Under the pieces are notes generated by a model. The model did no database searches and was not told where the DNA came from. It worked only from the letters and a program-made list of their open reading frames with translations. DNA of 64,000 nucleotides. Source: Flammeovirga agarivorans (GTDB taxonomy: Bacteria; Bacteroidota; Bacteroidia; Cytophagales; Flammeovirgaceae). The DNA is taken from contig NZ_JABAIL010000006.1 of assembly GCF_012641475.1 (NCBI RefSeq), forward strand, positions 248,001 to 312,000, written 5' to 3'. Below, in pieces: positions 1 through 9,400 of the stretch. Positions within the stretch are counted from its first letter, which is position 1. Each line of letters begins with the position of its first letter. The position numbers were made by a program, and so were the translations under genes.

Positions 1-16
1 ATAACACAATAAAATA

Positions 17-1426
17 ATGAAATTAACAGACATATTAAAAGGGATTATACTATTGGGTGTTATACTTATATCTATTCAAGTACAGGCTCAGAATCATCCA
101 TTATCAGACCTTGAAAATAAGGACAATTGGGTTTTTAATGAGACTTTAAGTGATGAATTTAATGGGAAAAAACTAGATAAAGACAAATGGTGGATTTTAG
201 GAGAGAATGGTGATTACCGCTCAAAATGGAAAGGTAGGGCACCAGGACAATTTGTGGCAGAAAATGTGAAAATCCGTAAAGGAAACCTTGTACTTCAATC
301 TAAGTGGGATCCCAAATTCAAGTTTATCGAAGAAAAAAATAATGGGGTGTACTATGGGGGAACAAAAGAGTCATTTGATGGAAGCCACCCAATTACACAA
401 GCTTGTATTATGAGTGAATCTTTTTTCCAATACGGGTACATGGAAATAAGATGTAAAATCGCTGATGCTCCTGTAACATCTGGCTTTTGGACGACAGGAT
501 ATAAATCAGAAATTGATATGATTGAGAACTTTGGAAAGTTGCCTATTGGAAATCCAAAGAAGAAAAATACAGATCTTGAAAAAAAATATAGGACCAACAT
601 CATTAACTGGGAGGCCAAGAGAGATCCAGATTTTGAAACGTATAAAGCAGAAGATGTTATGTCAGAACGTTTAGCTGAAGACTATCATGTTTATGGTTTC
701 GAATGGGACAAAGATTATGTAAAAACATTCTTTGATGGTCAATTGATAAGACATGTGACGAGAGAAGAACTGGAAAAAGAAAACCAATGGAAACATCAAT
801 TTCCGCAGGAATTGTGGATCAACTCAGAAGTATTTTCATGGTATGGACTTCCTACAGCTAAAGACCTTGAGAAGCCTGCAGAGTTTTTGGTAGACTATGT
901 TCGTATATGGCAAAAAGAAATCACTGGTCCTGAGTTTGATGCACTTGGTTTTGAAGGTCCTTTCTATTTTCAAGGAAGAAGTGTAAATTGGTGGTGTAAA
1001 GCGAAAGAACCCTGGAGAATATCTAACGAAAAATCTTCTGATGGTACCTTTGCCTTAAGATTTAAAATGGATAAGAAGATAAAAAATAAGTCTTCTATAT
1101 TTTCTCCTTTTGGATCATTAAATCTACCTAAGGGTGATAACGAATTAAATTTCAAAATTTGGATTGACAAAGAGACGGAAGTGGATCAACTGACTTTTGT
1201 TCTACAGAGTCCGTACAAACCAATCAAAGTTAATCTAAGTGACGTAAAGAAAAATAAATGGGTCGAAGTTTCAGTTCCTTTTAAAAGAAAAGAGGGGTCG
1301 AACTTGGCATTAAAAAATGGTGATAGGATACAATTATTTGTAACCGCTGACGACTTAAAGAGTACCACAGCATTGTTCTATATCGATGAAATATCTTTCA
1401 AGAATATCACAAAAGAAACGAAATAA
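17..1426 (+). CDS. GH16 family galactanase with C-terminal binding-like module (no T9SS domain)
   Basis: 469 aa secreted protein; signal peptide to about residue 25 (ends VQAQ). Residues about 35-300 form a GH16 jelly roll with the catalytic motif ExDxxE seen as SEIDMIEN (E165, D167, E170; nucleophile, helper and acid/base by family rule). The six-residue motif with a beta-bulge is the agarase/porphyranase/carrageenase type. Residues about 305-465 form a second beta-rich module starting GFEGPFYFQGRSV, probably carbohydrate binding. It is a full-length paralog of the GH16 at 3231 but lacks the T9SS sorting domain, so it is probably periplasmic. It is first in a + strand series with a sulfatase, the second GH16 and a GH82-like gene. 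The ATG at 17 gives a clean signal peptide. Exact substrate (kappa-carrageenan, furcellaran, porphyran or agar) is not decidable here; neighbours favour carrageenan or furcellaran. Confidence 0.88.
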   Translation: MKLTDILKGIILLGVILISIQVQAQNHPLSDLENKDNWVFNETLSDEFNGKKLDKDKWWILGENGDYRSKWKGRAPGQFVAENVKIRKGNLVLQSKWDPKFKFIEEKNNGVYYGGTKESFDGSHPITQACIMSESFFQYGYMEIRCKIADAPVTSGFWTTGYKSEIDMIENFGKLPIGNPKKKNTDLEKKYRTNIINWEAKRDPDFETYKAEDVMSERLAEDYHVYGFEWDKDYVKTFFDGQLIRHVTREELEKENQWKHQFPQELWINSEVFSWYGLPTAKDLEKPAEFLVDYVRIWQKEITGPEFDALGFEGPFYFQGRSVNWWCKAKEPWRISNEKSSDGTFALRFKMDKKIKNKSSIFSPFGSLNLPKGDNELNFKIWIDKETEVDQLTFVLQSPYKPIKVNLSDVKKNKWVEVSVPFKRKEGSNLALKNGDRIQLFVTADDLKSTTALFYIDEISFKNITKETK

Positions 1427-1450
1427 AGAGCATGTTAGTCGTTGAAAGTC

Positions 1451-1480
1451 AAGGAATATACTTGTACAATCATTCCTTTT
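1451..1480 (+). terminator. Weak stem-loop after the first GH16
   Basis: AAGGAAT (1451-1457) pairs with ATTCCTT (1472-1478), followed by TTT. The short 7-bp stem suggests a weak terminator between the GH16 and sulfatase genes. Confidence 0.35.
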
Positions 1481-1556
1481 ACTTAAAACAACATCGACAA
1501 GAACAACCTTAAGTAAATTGAATCATCAATTTTTTTGTCTTAAGAAGCGTAGAGAA

Positions 1557-3128
1557 ATGAAACAGATTATTAATCGCATATGGACTGTACTACTTGCCTT
1601 TGTGTGTGTGGCATCAAGTGTATCAGCAGTCGAGAAAGGGAAATCACCACGGCCTAATATTCTATTGATTGTAATGGATGACTTAGGGTATGCTGATGTT
1701 GGATTTATGCCCAATGCAGCGAAAGATATATATACACCTAACATTGATAAATTAGCTGAAGGAGGAACGATTTTTACTTCAGCATATGTAACGCATCCGT
1801 ATTGTGGTCCTAGTAGAACGGGATTAATGACAGGTAGAATGCCTCATGTTTTTGGAGCTCAATTTAACTTGGCTGCATTTTCTGGTTATGGTGTCGCAAG
1901 TGGAGAGTTATTTATGTCGGACGTTTTACAATCGGCAGGGTACCATACTGGTATTGTAGGGAAATGGCATTTAGGAGAAGAAGGTGAATTCCATCCAAAT
2001 GAAAGAGGCTTTGATTATTTCTATGGTTTCCTTGGTGGAGGTCATGAATATCATTCTAGAACTTGGTTACCTGCAAAAACATACAATCCAGAAGGATATC
2101 AACCGGGAGCATATGGGATGGATTACAATCGTCCTATGATGAAAAATAAGACCTATTTAGAAACAGGGAAGGATAAGTATGTAACAGATGTACTTACGGA
2201 TGCCACTTTGGAATTTATCGATGAATCTTCTGAAAAGGAAAAACCTTTTTTCTTATACTTATCGTACAATGCACCGCATACACCGCTTCAAGCAAAGCAA
2301 TCTGATATTGCTGAGATTCAGCAGAAGTTAGGAAAAGATGCTGCACAGAAAGGTAGTAAAAGACTTACTTATACTGCCATGATGTACAATGTGGATTATA
2401 ATATCCAACGCATTGTAGAGAAATTGGAAGAAAAGGGTGAACTTGAGAACACAATGATTGTTTTTATTAGTGATAATGGAGGAAAAACACCTGCAGGAGC
2501 TAATAATCAACCTTTAAAAGGAAGAAAAGGAGATGCATACGAAGGGGGCTTTAGAGTACCAATGTTTGTTTACTATCCAAATAGCAAAATGAAAAAAGGA
2601 GATGTAAATACGCATAATTTTTCAGCGTTAGATTTCTTTCCAACATTTGCAGCAATAGCGGGAGCAGATATACCAAAGGATAAAATATTGGATGGTAAAA
2701 ACGTTTGGAAGAGTATTGAAAACAATACTGATCCACGTAAAGATGAGAGTGTGTATGTGCTAAGACACTACTTTAGAATACCTCGTAATGGGAATGTCAA
2801 CCCATCAAACATCCAAAAATTTAATGATTTGAATAAAGTTGGAGTGGTAAGAAATAATTTCAAGCTTTATTCAAATGGTGATGGAGAATGGAAGCTGTTT
2901 GATTTATCAACTGATATTGGTGAAACTAAAAATATTGCTGCTAAACACCCTGAATTAGTGAAGGACATGAAGGCAACAGTTAATGAGTGGACCTATACTT
3001 GGGAAGATAAAAGACCAGAATTTTTTGATGCACCTCACTACAATTTCGAAGCGAATTGGAATAAGTTCAATATGCCAAACTTCGAAAAAACATTTGGGGA
3101 AATGCACCTCGATAAAAAAAGTAAATAA
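1557..3128 (+). CDS. Family S1 sulfatase (arylsulfatase type, S1_19-like)
   Basis: 523 aa from the ATG at 1557; a longer reading from a TTG at 1518 would bury the signal peptide, so the ATG (context GAGAAATGAAAC) is preferred. Signal peptide about 1-24. The sulfatase fold begins with PNILLIVMDDLGYAD (metal-binding Asp pair). The modification motif is C83-G-P-S-R, so Cys83 should become formylglycine through anSME. KWHLGE and a later SDNGG motif complete the metal and sulfate site. It should remove sulfate esters from galactan oligosaccharides in the periplasm. It lies between two GH16 genes. Resemblance to subfamily S1_19, which includes carrageenan 4-O-sulfatases, is from recalled sequence style only. 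Confidence 0.9.
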   Translation: MKQIINRIWTVLLAFVCVASSVSAVEKGKSPRPNILLIVMDDLGYADVGFMPNAAKDIYTPNIDKLAEGGTIFTSAYVTHPYCGPSRTGLMTGRMPHVFGAQFNLAAFSGYGVASGELFMSDVLQSAGYHTGIVGKWHLGEEGEFHPNERGFDYFYGFLGGGHEYHSRTWLPAKTYNPEGYQPGAYGMDYNRPMMKNKTYLETGKDKYVTDVLTDATLEFIDESSEKEKPFFLYLSYNAPHTPLQAKQSDIAEIQQKLGKDAAQKGSKRLTYTAMMYNVDYNIQRIVEKLEEKGELENTMIVFISDNGGKTPAGANNQPLKGRKGDAYEGGFRVPMFVYYPNSKMKKGDVNTHNFSALDFFPTFAAIAGADIPKDKILDGKNVWKSIENNTDPRKDESVYVLRHYFRIPRNGNVNPSNIQKFNDLNKVGVVRNNFKLYSNGDGEWKLFDLSTDIGETKNIAAKHPELVKDMKATVNEWTYTWEDKRPEFFDAPHYNFEANWNKFNMPNFEKTFGEMHLDKKSK

Positions 3129-3150
3129 GACTAATTTTTGAGCATTGATG

Positions 3151-3181
3151 AGTAGAGGCAATAGTTTCAGTTGCCTCTACT
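3151..3181 (+). terminator. Stem-loop after sulfatase
   Basis: A perfect 11-bp inverted repeat, AGTAGAGGCAA (3151-3161) with TTGCCTCTACT (3171-3181), and a 9-nt loop. It sits 23 nt past the stop. No strong T-run follows, so it may be an mRNA end or processing hairpin. Confidence 0.5.
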
Positions 3182-3230
3182 TAGACTATTACTTTTATCA
3201 CACCTACTATTACGTATTAAATACTAAGAA

Positions 3231-5000
3231 ATGAAAAGGATTATATTACTAAGCTTACTATCAATCTCTCTTTTTCGCGTCTATGCACAAGTAAATCCCT
3301 TATCTGATCCCGATAATGATGGAGGTTGGATCCTCAATAAATGGGCAAGTGATGAGTTTAATGGTACATCACTCAACAAAGATAAATGGTGGGTTCTAGG
3401 AGAAAATAATGATTATAGAGCCAAGTGGAAAGGCAGAGCACCAGGACAATTTGCAGGGCATAATGTAAGAGTTGAAAATGGAGAATTGATTCTTACTTCT
3501 CAATGGGAGCCGGGTTTTGATTATGCAGTGGAAACGAATAACGGTTGTTATTATGGCGGTACCACTTCAGGCCCCGATGGAAGTAAACCCATTACACAGG
3601 CAAGTGTGATGAGCGAAACGTTCTTTCGTTATGGTTATATGGAAATCAGATGTAAAGCAGCAGATGGTCCTGTTACCTCAGCTTTCTGGACGACAGGTTA
3701 TCATAGTGAAATAGATATGACTGAAAATTACGGTCGTCGTCCGATTGGAAACCCTGAGAATCAACCCGATGAATTAGAACGTAAATTCCGCACTAATTTA
3801 ATCAGTTGGGATCCCGATAGAGCAGAAGACCATGCCAATTGGAAAGTGGAAGACGATATGGAAGTACGTATGGCCGAAGACTATTACGTATTTGGTTTTG
3901 AGTGGGATAAAGAATACATGAAAACGTATTTCAATGGTAAACTAGTTCGATCTGTAACAAAGGAAGAGTTAGTAAAAAATGACCAATGGAGATATGATTA
4001 TCCTCATGAAATCTGGCTGTCATCTGAGGTGTTTTATTGGTATGGTTTACCAAGTGAAGCAGATTTTGCAGAGCCAGTTGAGTATAAAGTGGATTATATC
4101 AGAGTTTGGCAAAAAGAGGAAACACAATCTTTTTTTAACGCAAAAGGATTTGAAGGTCCGTTTTACTTTAAAGGAAGAAGTGTTCAATGGTGGAATTCGG
4201 CCAATCATCCTTGGAGAATTAGAAATGAAAAAGCTGCAGAAGGTGAATTTAGTTTAAAGTTTGAGAAAGCAGGAGTTTTCTCTGGGAACTATTCTATCTT
4301 CTCACCATTTGGATCAATCAACTTACCTGCGGGTGATAATGAAGTGAGTCTAAAGGTTTGGTTAGATAAAGATACAGAGGTAGATAACCTACAGGTAACA
4401 CTGTTCAATCCTAGGATTACAATACGTCTAAATACTAAAGATATTGCCAAAGAAGAATGGGTGACTGTCACTCAAAGTTTCTCTAGAGAGGAAGCTTCGA
4501 ATCAAAGTCTAACAGACGGAGACAGAATACAATTAATGCTAAGAGAAAGAGATATTCAAAGTGAAAAAGTACTTTTATATGTCGATGATATTCAGTTTAA
4601 AAATGATTTAGATTCAGGACCACCAGAGTATACAACTCCTGATGATGAATATCCTGATGAAAACCATGGCGATGGAGATAAAGATGAAACGCCAAAGGAG
4701 GATGAAACGACAGATCCAGATGATTCGGACAAAGATGCCGAAGTAACAGATCCAACATCAATAGATTTTGACCAAAAAGAGTTTACTGTTTATCCTAACC
4801 CGACTATGGATATATTAAATATTCAGGGTGATGGTATGGGAATCATAGAAATATGGTCTTCGCAGGGTACTTTATTAAGGCGATGGAATAAAACGGAATC
4901 CTTGAGTAAAGTATCATTAAATGGTTTTATCAATGGAATGTATTTCGTTGTAGTAAAAGCTCAAGGAAAAGTATTCCGATATAAAATCATGAAACAATAA
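3231..5000 (+). CDS. GH16 family galactanase with T9SS type A sorting domain
   Basis: 589 aa. Signal peptide 1-20 (ends VYAQ). The GH16 domain covers about 30-295 with SEIDMTEN (E160, D162, E165). A second beta-rich module at about 300-455 begins GFEGPFYFKGRSV. A highly acidic linker of Asp/Glu/Pro/Thr follows at about 461-510. The C-terminal 79 residues are a T9SS type A domain (YPNPTMDILN at the start, GMYFVVV near the end). It is therefore expected on the outer surface or in the medium, unlike its paralog at 17-1426. Likely role: first endo-cleavage of the sulfated galactan. The start follows GAAATGAAAAGG. Substrate specificity within GH16 is not resolved. Confidence 0.9.
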   Translation: MKRIILLSLLSISLFRVYAQVNPLSDPDNDGGWILNKWASDEFNGTSLNKDKWWVLGENNDYRAKWKGRAPGQFAGHNVRVENGELILTSQWEPGFDYAVETNNGCYYGGTTSGPDGSKPITQASVMSETFFRYGYMEIRCKAADGPVTSAFWTTGYHSEIDMTENYGRRPIGNPENQPDELERKFRTNLISWDPDRAEDHANWKVEDDMEVRMAEDYYVFGFEWDKEYMKTYFNGKLVRSVTKEELVKNDQWRYDYPHEIWLSSEVFYWYGLPSEADFAEPVEYKVDYIRVWQKEETQSFFNAKGFEGPFYFKGRSVQWWNSANHPWRIRNEKAAEGEFSLKFEKAGVFSGNYSIFSPFGSINLPAGDNEVSLKVWLDKDTEVDNLQVTLFNPRITIRLNTKDIAKEEWVTVTQSFSREEASNQSLTDGDRIQLMLRERDIQSEKVLLYVDDIQFKNDLDSGPPEYTTPDDEYPDENHGDGDKDETPKEDETTDPDDSDKDAEVTDPTSIDFDQKEFTVYPNPTMDILNIQGDGMGIIEIWSSQGTLLRRWNKTESLSKVSLNGFINGMYFVVVKAQGKVFRYKIMKQ

Positions 5001-5030
5001 GAAAACGAAAGTTTCAACTTATTTAATAAT

Positions 5031-5062
5031 AGAGGCTGTTTTTTACCATAAAAGCAGCCTCT
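5031..5062 (+). terminator. Hairpin after GH16-T9SS
   Basis: AGAGGCTG (5031-5038) pairs with CAGCCTCT (5055-5062); TTTTT and AAAA flanking the loop can extend the stem. It lies between the GH16 stop and the next ATG at 5088. No T-run follows, so strength is uncertain. Confidence 0.45.
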
Positions 5063-5087
5063 AATCATAATAAACAATTAGTGCGAA

Positions 5088-6344
5088 ATGAAAATCATTA
5101 GAAAACTTATTCTCTTACAACTTATAATGGTTGTGCCTTTAGTACTGTTTGCTCAAATAGAAAAAAGATCAGATGTTGGTTACCAAGGTCCTAGTACGAA
5201 TGAAATACAATCGTTGCCAATCGTTGCTACTTTACATCCTTCTGGTCACGCAAATACTGATATAAAGAACTTTCAAAATGCAATTAATACTGCGGCTCGA
5301 AAAAAAGGGGGAAGAATTATTGTCGAGAAAGGAAATTACCAATTAAAGGATATTCAACTAAAATCAAACGTACATTTTGAGTGTAAAAAAGGTGTTGTTT
5401 TTATGCCGAGACTGGATTTGGAGAACAATACGAAAGTACAATTGATTTTTGCTATCGGTCGTTTTGCCAATGAAAATATTGAAAATGTCACTTTTATTGG
5501 AGAAGGGGATATTTCACAAAGGCCTCGATTTTATTACGACCGTACTATCGCAAAAAAATGCAGAGCTTTTACTGTCGGGAAAGTCACCAACTTATATATT
5601 CAGAACTTCTCTGTAACTGATGATCAAACTGTTTTTTCTGCTATTTCCTTGAATATGAGAAAAAAAGGAACATCCAAAAATGATCGTCCCAAAAATGTAA
5701 CCATCAAAGACTTATCTATTTATAATGCTTCTTACGGTTATGGTTTGGTACAAGGAAATACGGGTGAAAATATTTGGTTGAAAAACCTACAATCTATTGG
5801 TGGAGTAACGGCGCGTATAGAAACACATACAGGAAGAGAACACAATGTGGGAGTGGATAATGTAATCATTGAAGATGTTGTTTGTACTCAAGGAAAAGCG
5901 GCAGTATCCATGCAGCCACATGTTGTAGAAAATGGGGTTGTTACTGTAAATCGAGCAAAGGCGATTCGTTGTGAATGGGGTGTGATGATCAAAGATGGTT
6001 TTATTTCTAAGAAATTAGATAAGAGTAAACATTGGGAGTTAGGTTCCTTTGCTAAAGGATCATCCATCAAAAATGTAGAAATGATTCATGGAGAAGCCAC
6101 GACTATATCGAGACAATCAAAAGTGTATATCCCTGATGCTTTAATGAAGTTTTACCAAGAAGATAGTTCACCAGATAAGGAAACAGGCATTGGTTGTAAG
6201 TTAGGACCATCTATAGCGGCCATTCTAAATTTAGCATCTGATGAGGTAGACATCGATAAAAAATCAATATCCCATACGGGTAAACAATCGGAAGATAGAT
6301 TGTTAATTGTAACTGAGGAAGTTAAAAGAGTTCGTTCAAATTAA
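5088..6344 (+). CDS. Divergent GH82-like (iota-carrageenase family) beta-helix protein
   Basis: 418 aa with a signal peptide ending FAQ (1-23). The body is a right-handed beta-helix that aligns with the two GH82 proteins at 51263 and 52675: GGRIIVEKGNYQL, LKSNVHFE, YGYGLVQ, GGVTARIET and QPHVVENG. Taking Alteromonas fortis CgiA as reference (Gln222, Glu245, Asp247, His281, from memory), this protein has Q222, E245 and H278. The position of catalytic base Asp247 is His247. The Q-to-E spacing of 23 is kept; the E-to-H spacing is 33 instead of 36. It may be an inactive binding paralog, a hydrolase with altered catalysis, or an enzyme for another galactan. There is no T9SS domain, so it is probably periplasmic. 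It is last in the GH16 cluster, 87 nt after the GH16-T9SS stop. Confidence 0.7.
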   Translation: MKIIRKLILLQLIMVVPLVLFAQIEKRSDVGYQGPSTNEIQSLPIVATLHPSGHANTDIKNFQNAINTAARKKGGRIIVEKGNYQLKDIQLKSNVHFECKKGVVFMPRLDLENNTKVQLIFAIGRFANENIENVTFIGEGDISQRPRFYYDRTIAKKCRAFTVGKVTNLYIQNFSVTDDQTVFSAISLNMRKKGTSKNDRPKNVTIKDLSIYNASYGYGLVQGNTGENIWLKNLQSIGGVTARIETHTGREHNVGVDNVIIEDVVCTQGKAAVSMQPHVVENGVVTVNRAKAIRCEWGVMIKDGFISKKLDKSKHWELGSFAKGSSIKNVEMIHGEATTISRQSKVYIPDALMKFYQEDSSPDKETGIGCKLGPSIAAILNLASDEVDIDKKSISHTGKQSEDRLLIVTEEVKRVRSN

Positions 6345-6370
6345 TGATTTTCCGTTTTTAGCAGAAAAAG

Positions 6371-6415
6371 AAAGGCTGTGTATTTGTCTAAAATATAGAG
6401 GAATACACAGCCTTT
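6371..6415. terminator. Bidirectional terminator between GH82-like gene and HTCS
   Basis: A 14-bp perfect stem, AAAGGCTGTGTATT (6371-6384) with AATACACAGCCTTT (6402-6415), with T-rich tails on both strands. It sits between convergent genes (stops at 6344 + and 6419 -). Confidence 0.85.
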
Positions 6416-6418
6416 TAT

Positions 6419-9400
6419 TTATGCTTTTTCTTCTAAGCTTTTACTATACTTACTTGGTGATACACCATAGTATTCTTTAAACATTCTACTAAAGTGTGTT
6501 CTGTTTTTAAATCCTGTTCTTACGCAAACTTCTGCGACCGGTAAGTTTTCTTGAACTAAGAATTCTGCCGCCTTTTTAAGTCGGTAGACTTTTAATAACT
6601 CATAAGGAGTATAGTTTGTAATTGCTTTTACCTTTTGGAAGAAGGTTGTACGGTTTAAGTATAAACCTTTAGCAAATACGTTCATATCAATGTCTTCATT
6701 TTCAAGATTTTCCTCAATAAGTTCGTAGAACTTCTCAATAAATATAGCATCGTCTTTATTTGTATTTTTCTTTTCAACTTCTACAGGGAAATCTATTTGG
6801 AAGCGTTCTCTTAATTGCTTTCTATTTTTCAATAGCATCTGAGATGAAGCAACTAAGTGTTTCATATCAAAAGGTTTTGAAATATAAAAGTCGGCTCCCA
6901 CCTCTAGTCCTTTTACCTGATCATCGATGGACGATCTAGAGGTAAGAAGAATGATCGGAATATGACTTGTTCTAATATCTGTCTTTAATTTCTGACATAA
7001 TTCTAGGCCATTTACTTCAGGCATAAGAATATCACTAATGATCAAATCAGGCCATTCGTTCTCTAAAGTATTTAGACATTCCTTACCATTTTCAAAGCAA
7101 GTAACGTTGAAATATTCTGATAGTACATCACTTACAAAAGTCCTGAGTTCTTCATTGTCTTCCACATAAAAAACATTAAGTTCTTTAAGACTTTCATCCA
7201 TCAAATAACTCGGAAGTTCTAAAGTAGTAGGCAGGATCTTTTGCTTCTCATCGTCTGTCTCGTTGCTTAAGATATCCTGCATTCTATTTTCATTCAGAAT
7301 TTCTTTTGCATTCACTTTTACTGGAAGCGTTACAGAGAAGGTTGTGCCTTCGCCAACTTCACTTTCAATCGATATTTTACCGAAGTGCATCTCTACTAAT
7401 CGCTTAGAGAAGGCAAGTCCAATACCTGAACCAATAGAATAGGTATTTGAATTTTCAGATTGATAAAAACGATCAAAAACGTAAGGCAAGTTTTCCTTTT
7501 CGATCCCAATACCTGTATCGATTACTTTAAAGAAAAGTGATTGCTCATCGTAACCATATTGAATCTTAACAGTATCTCCTTTCTTGGTAAATTTGAAGGC
7601 ATTATTGAGAAGGTTATTTAAAACAATCTCAATTTTATAACGGTCAGCAGTAATAAATAACTGATTGGCGTCCCCTTCAATTTCAAGATGTTTCTCTTGC
7701 TTCTGTGCTAAAGAATCAAAGTCTTTTTTCATGTCCATGACCAAACCTGTAAAATCGAAGTTTTCTGATTTCAGTTTTAGTATGGACTGTTCAGCTTTAT
7801 GGAAATCTTGTACTTGATTGACCAATTGAAGCATCTTATTCGATTGTCTATGAATAAGATCCAGATGTACAAATGCATCTTTGTTAGAAGAGAACATATT
7901 TAATAGCATCTGAATTGGACCAGTAATCAAAGTGATTGGTGTTCTAAACTCATGAGAGATATTCATAAAGATTCTCTCTTTTGTTTTGTTCAATTCATCT
8001 ACCCTCATACGTTCAACATGCTCTAACTCCAATTCATGTTTTAAGTGCGTATGATTCAACATAAATCGAATGACGATAAATACAATGGCACACAGTAAAA
8101 CAAAGTATAGGAAGTAGGCAAATGGCGTTTTCCAGAATGGTGGTCTCACCACAATATTCAATGATATTGGTGCAGTCCAATTATTTTTTGAGTTAGAAGC
8201 TTTGGCCTCTAATGTATATTTTCCAGGAGCAATACCATTGAACGAGATATTCTTGAATTCAGAGGTTGTTTCAATCCATTCATCATCTTGAGGTAGTAAT
8301 CTATATTTAATCTTATAACTGCTCGGATAGTTAGAATAGTGCAGTAGTAATAATTCGATAGAGAAAATATTCTCATCATAACGAAGCGTAATTTTCTTTT
8401 TCTGATCTAAAGGTTTGTCTAAAATTACCCTGTTATTGATGGTGTCGTTTACGTTAATGGTAGTATTTAGTAAAACTAAGTCACCAAAGCTAAATGGAGG
8501 TAAAGGCTTTTCGATATCAGTCTTCGCTGGATCAAAGAAACAAATACCATTACCTGCTGCAAAAACAATTTTATGGTCGTTTTGCTTAAAACCTACGTTT
8601 TCAAAAGCATAAGCATGAATTCCATCTTCTACTGTAAACTGTTTAAATGTTTTAGTTTCAAGATCAAAAAGATTTAATCCCTTATCGGTAGTAATCCATA
8701 ATTTATTTTTCTCATCATAGACGATTTTCTTAACGATATTATTATCAAGTCCATCTTTTTCAGAGTAACAAGAATACTTTAATTTATCTTTCGAATCATC
8801 TTCTATAATACAAAGTCCCTTTCCTTCAAGTCCAACACATACAGAACCATTAGGAAGTAATACAATATTAGATACATGGTTTGAAGGTAAAGATGAAGAT
8901 TTATTGTTTTCATTTTTGTACTGATCGACCTGCATATCATTAATACATACACCGTCAGCATTATGAAATTTCAGCAAACCACTTAAAGTTGTACCCACCC
9001 AAACCGAGTTGTTTAAAGAATCAATCATGATGGTTCTAAACTGGCTTGCATTGGCAATTTGTGTATTAGGGTTTTCAGAAAGTTTCTCTCCAGTGGTAAT
9101 GTTACCTTTCTCATCTAATTTTAATCGAAATAGACCATTGTTGGTAGCTACCCAATAATAACCGAATTTATCCACTTCAATTTGGTAGAATTTCGAGTAA
9201 GTCATTTCAGAAATCTCATTTGACTTAACTGCTATCCAATTCTTTTTGTCGTTAGGTTTTTGATAATACCATTGTCCTCTTTCTCTGGTAAACCTCATCC
9301 ATTTTCCTCCTTTATTGTCTTTAATAATAGAAGTCCATTTAACTGGGAGAGGACTGTTTTTAAATTCTTCTGGCAGGGGAGCAAGTTTTTCTGTTTTAGT

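Noticed and set aside
17-5000. Agar or porphyran as the main substrate
   Set aside because: The two GH16 enzymes alone could fit, but GH82, GH127 and the D-anhydrogalactose operon point to D-series galactans (carrageenan). No L-anhydrogalactose pathway genes were seen.
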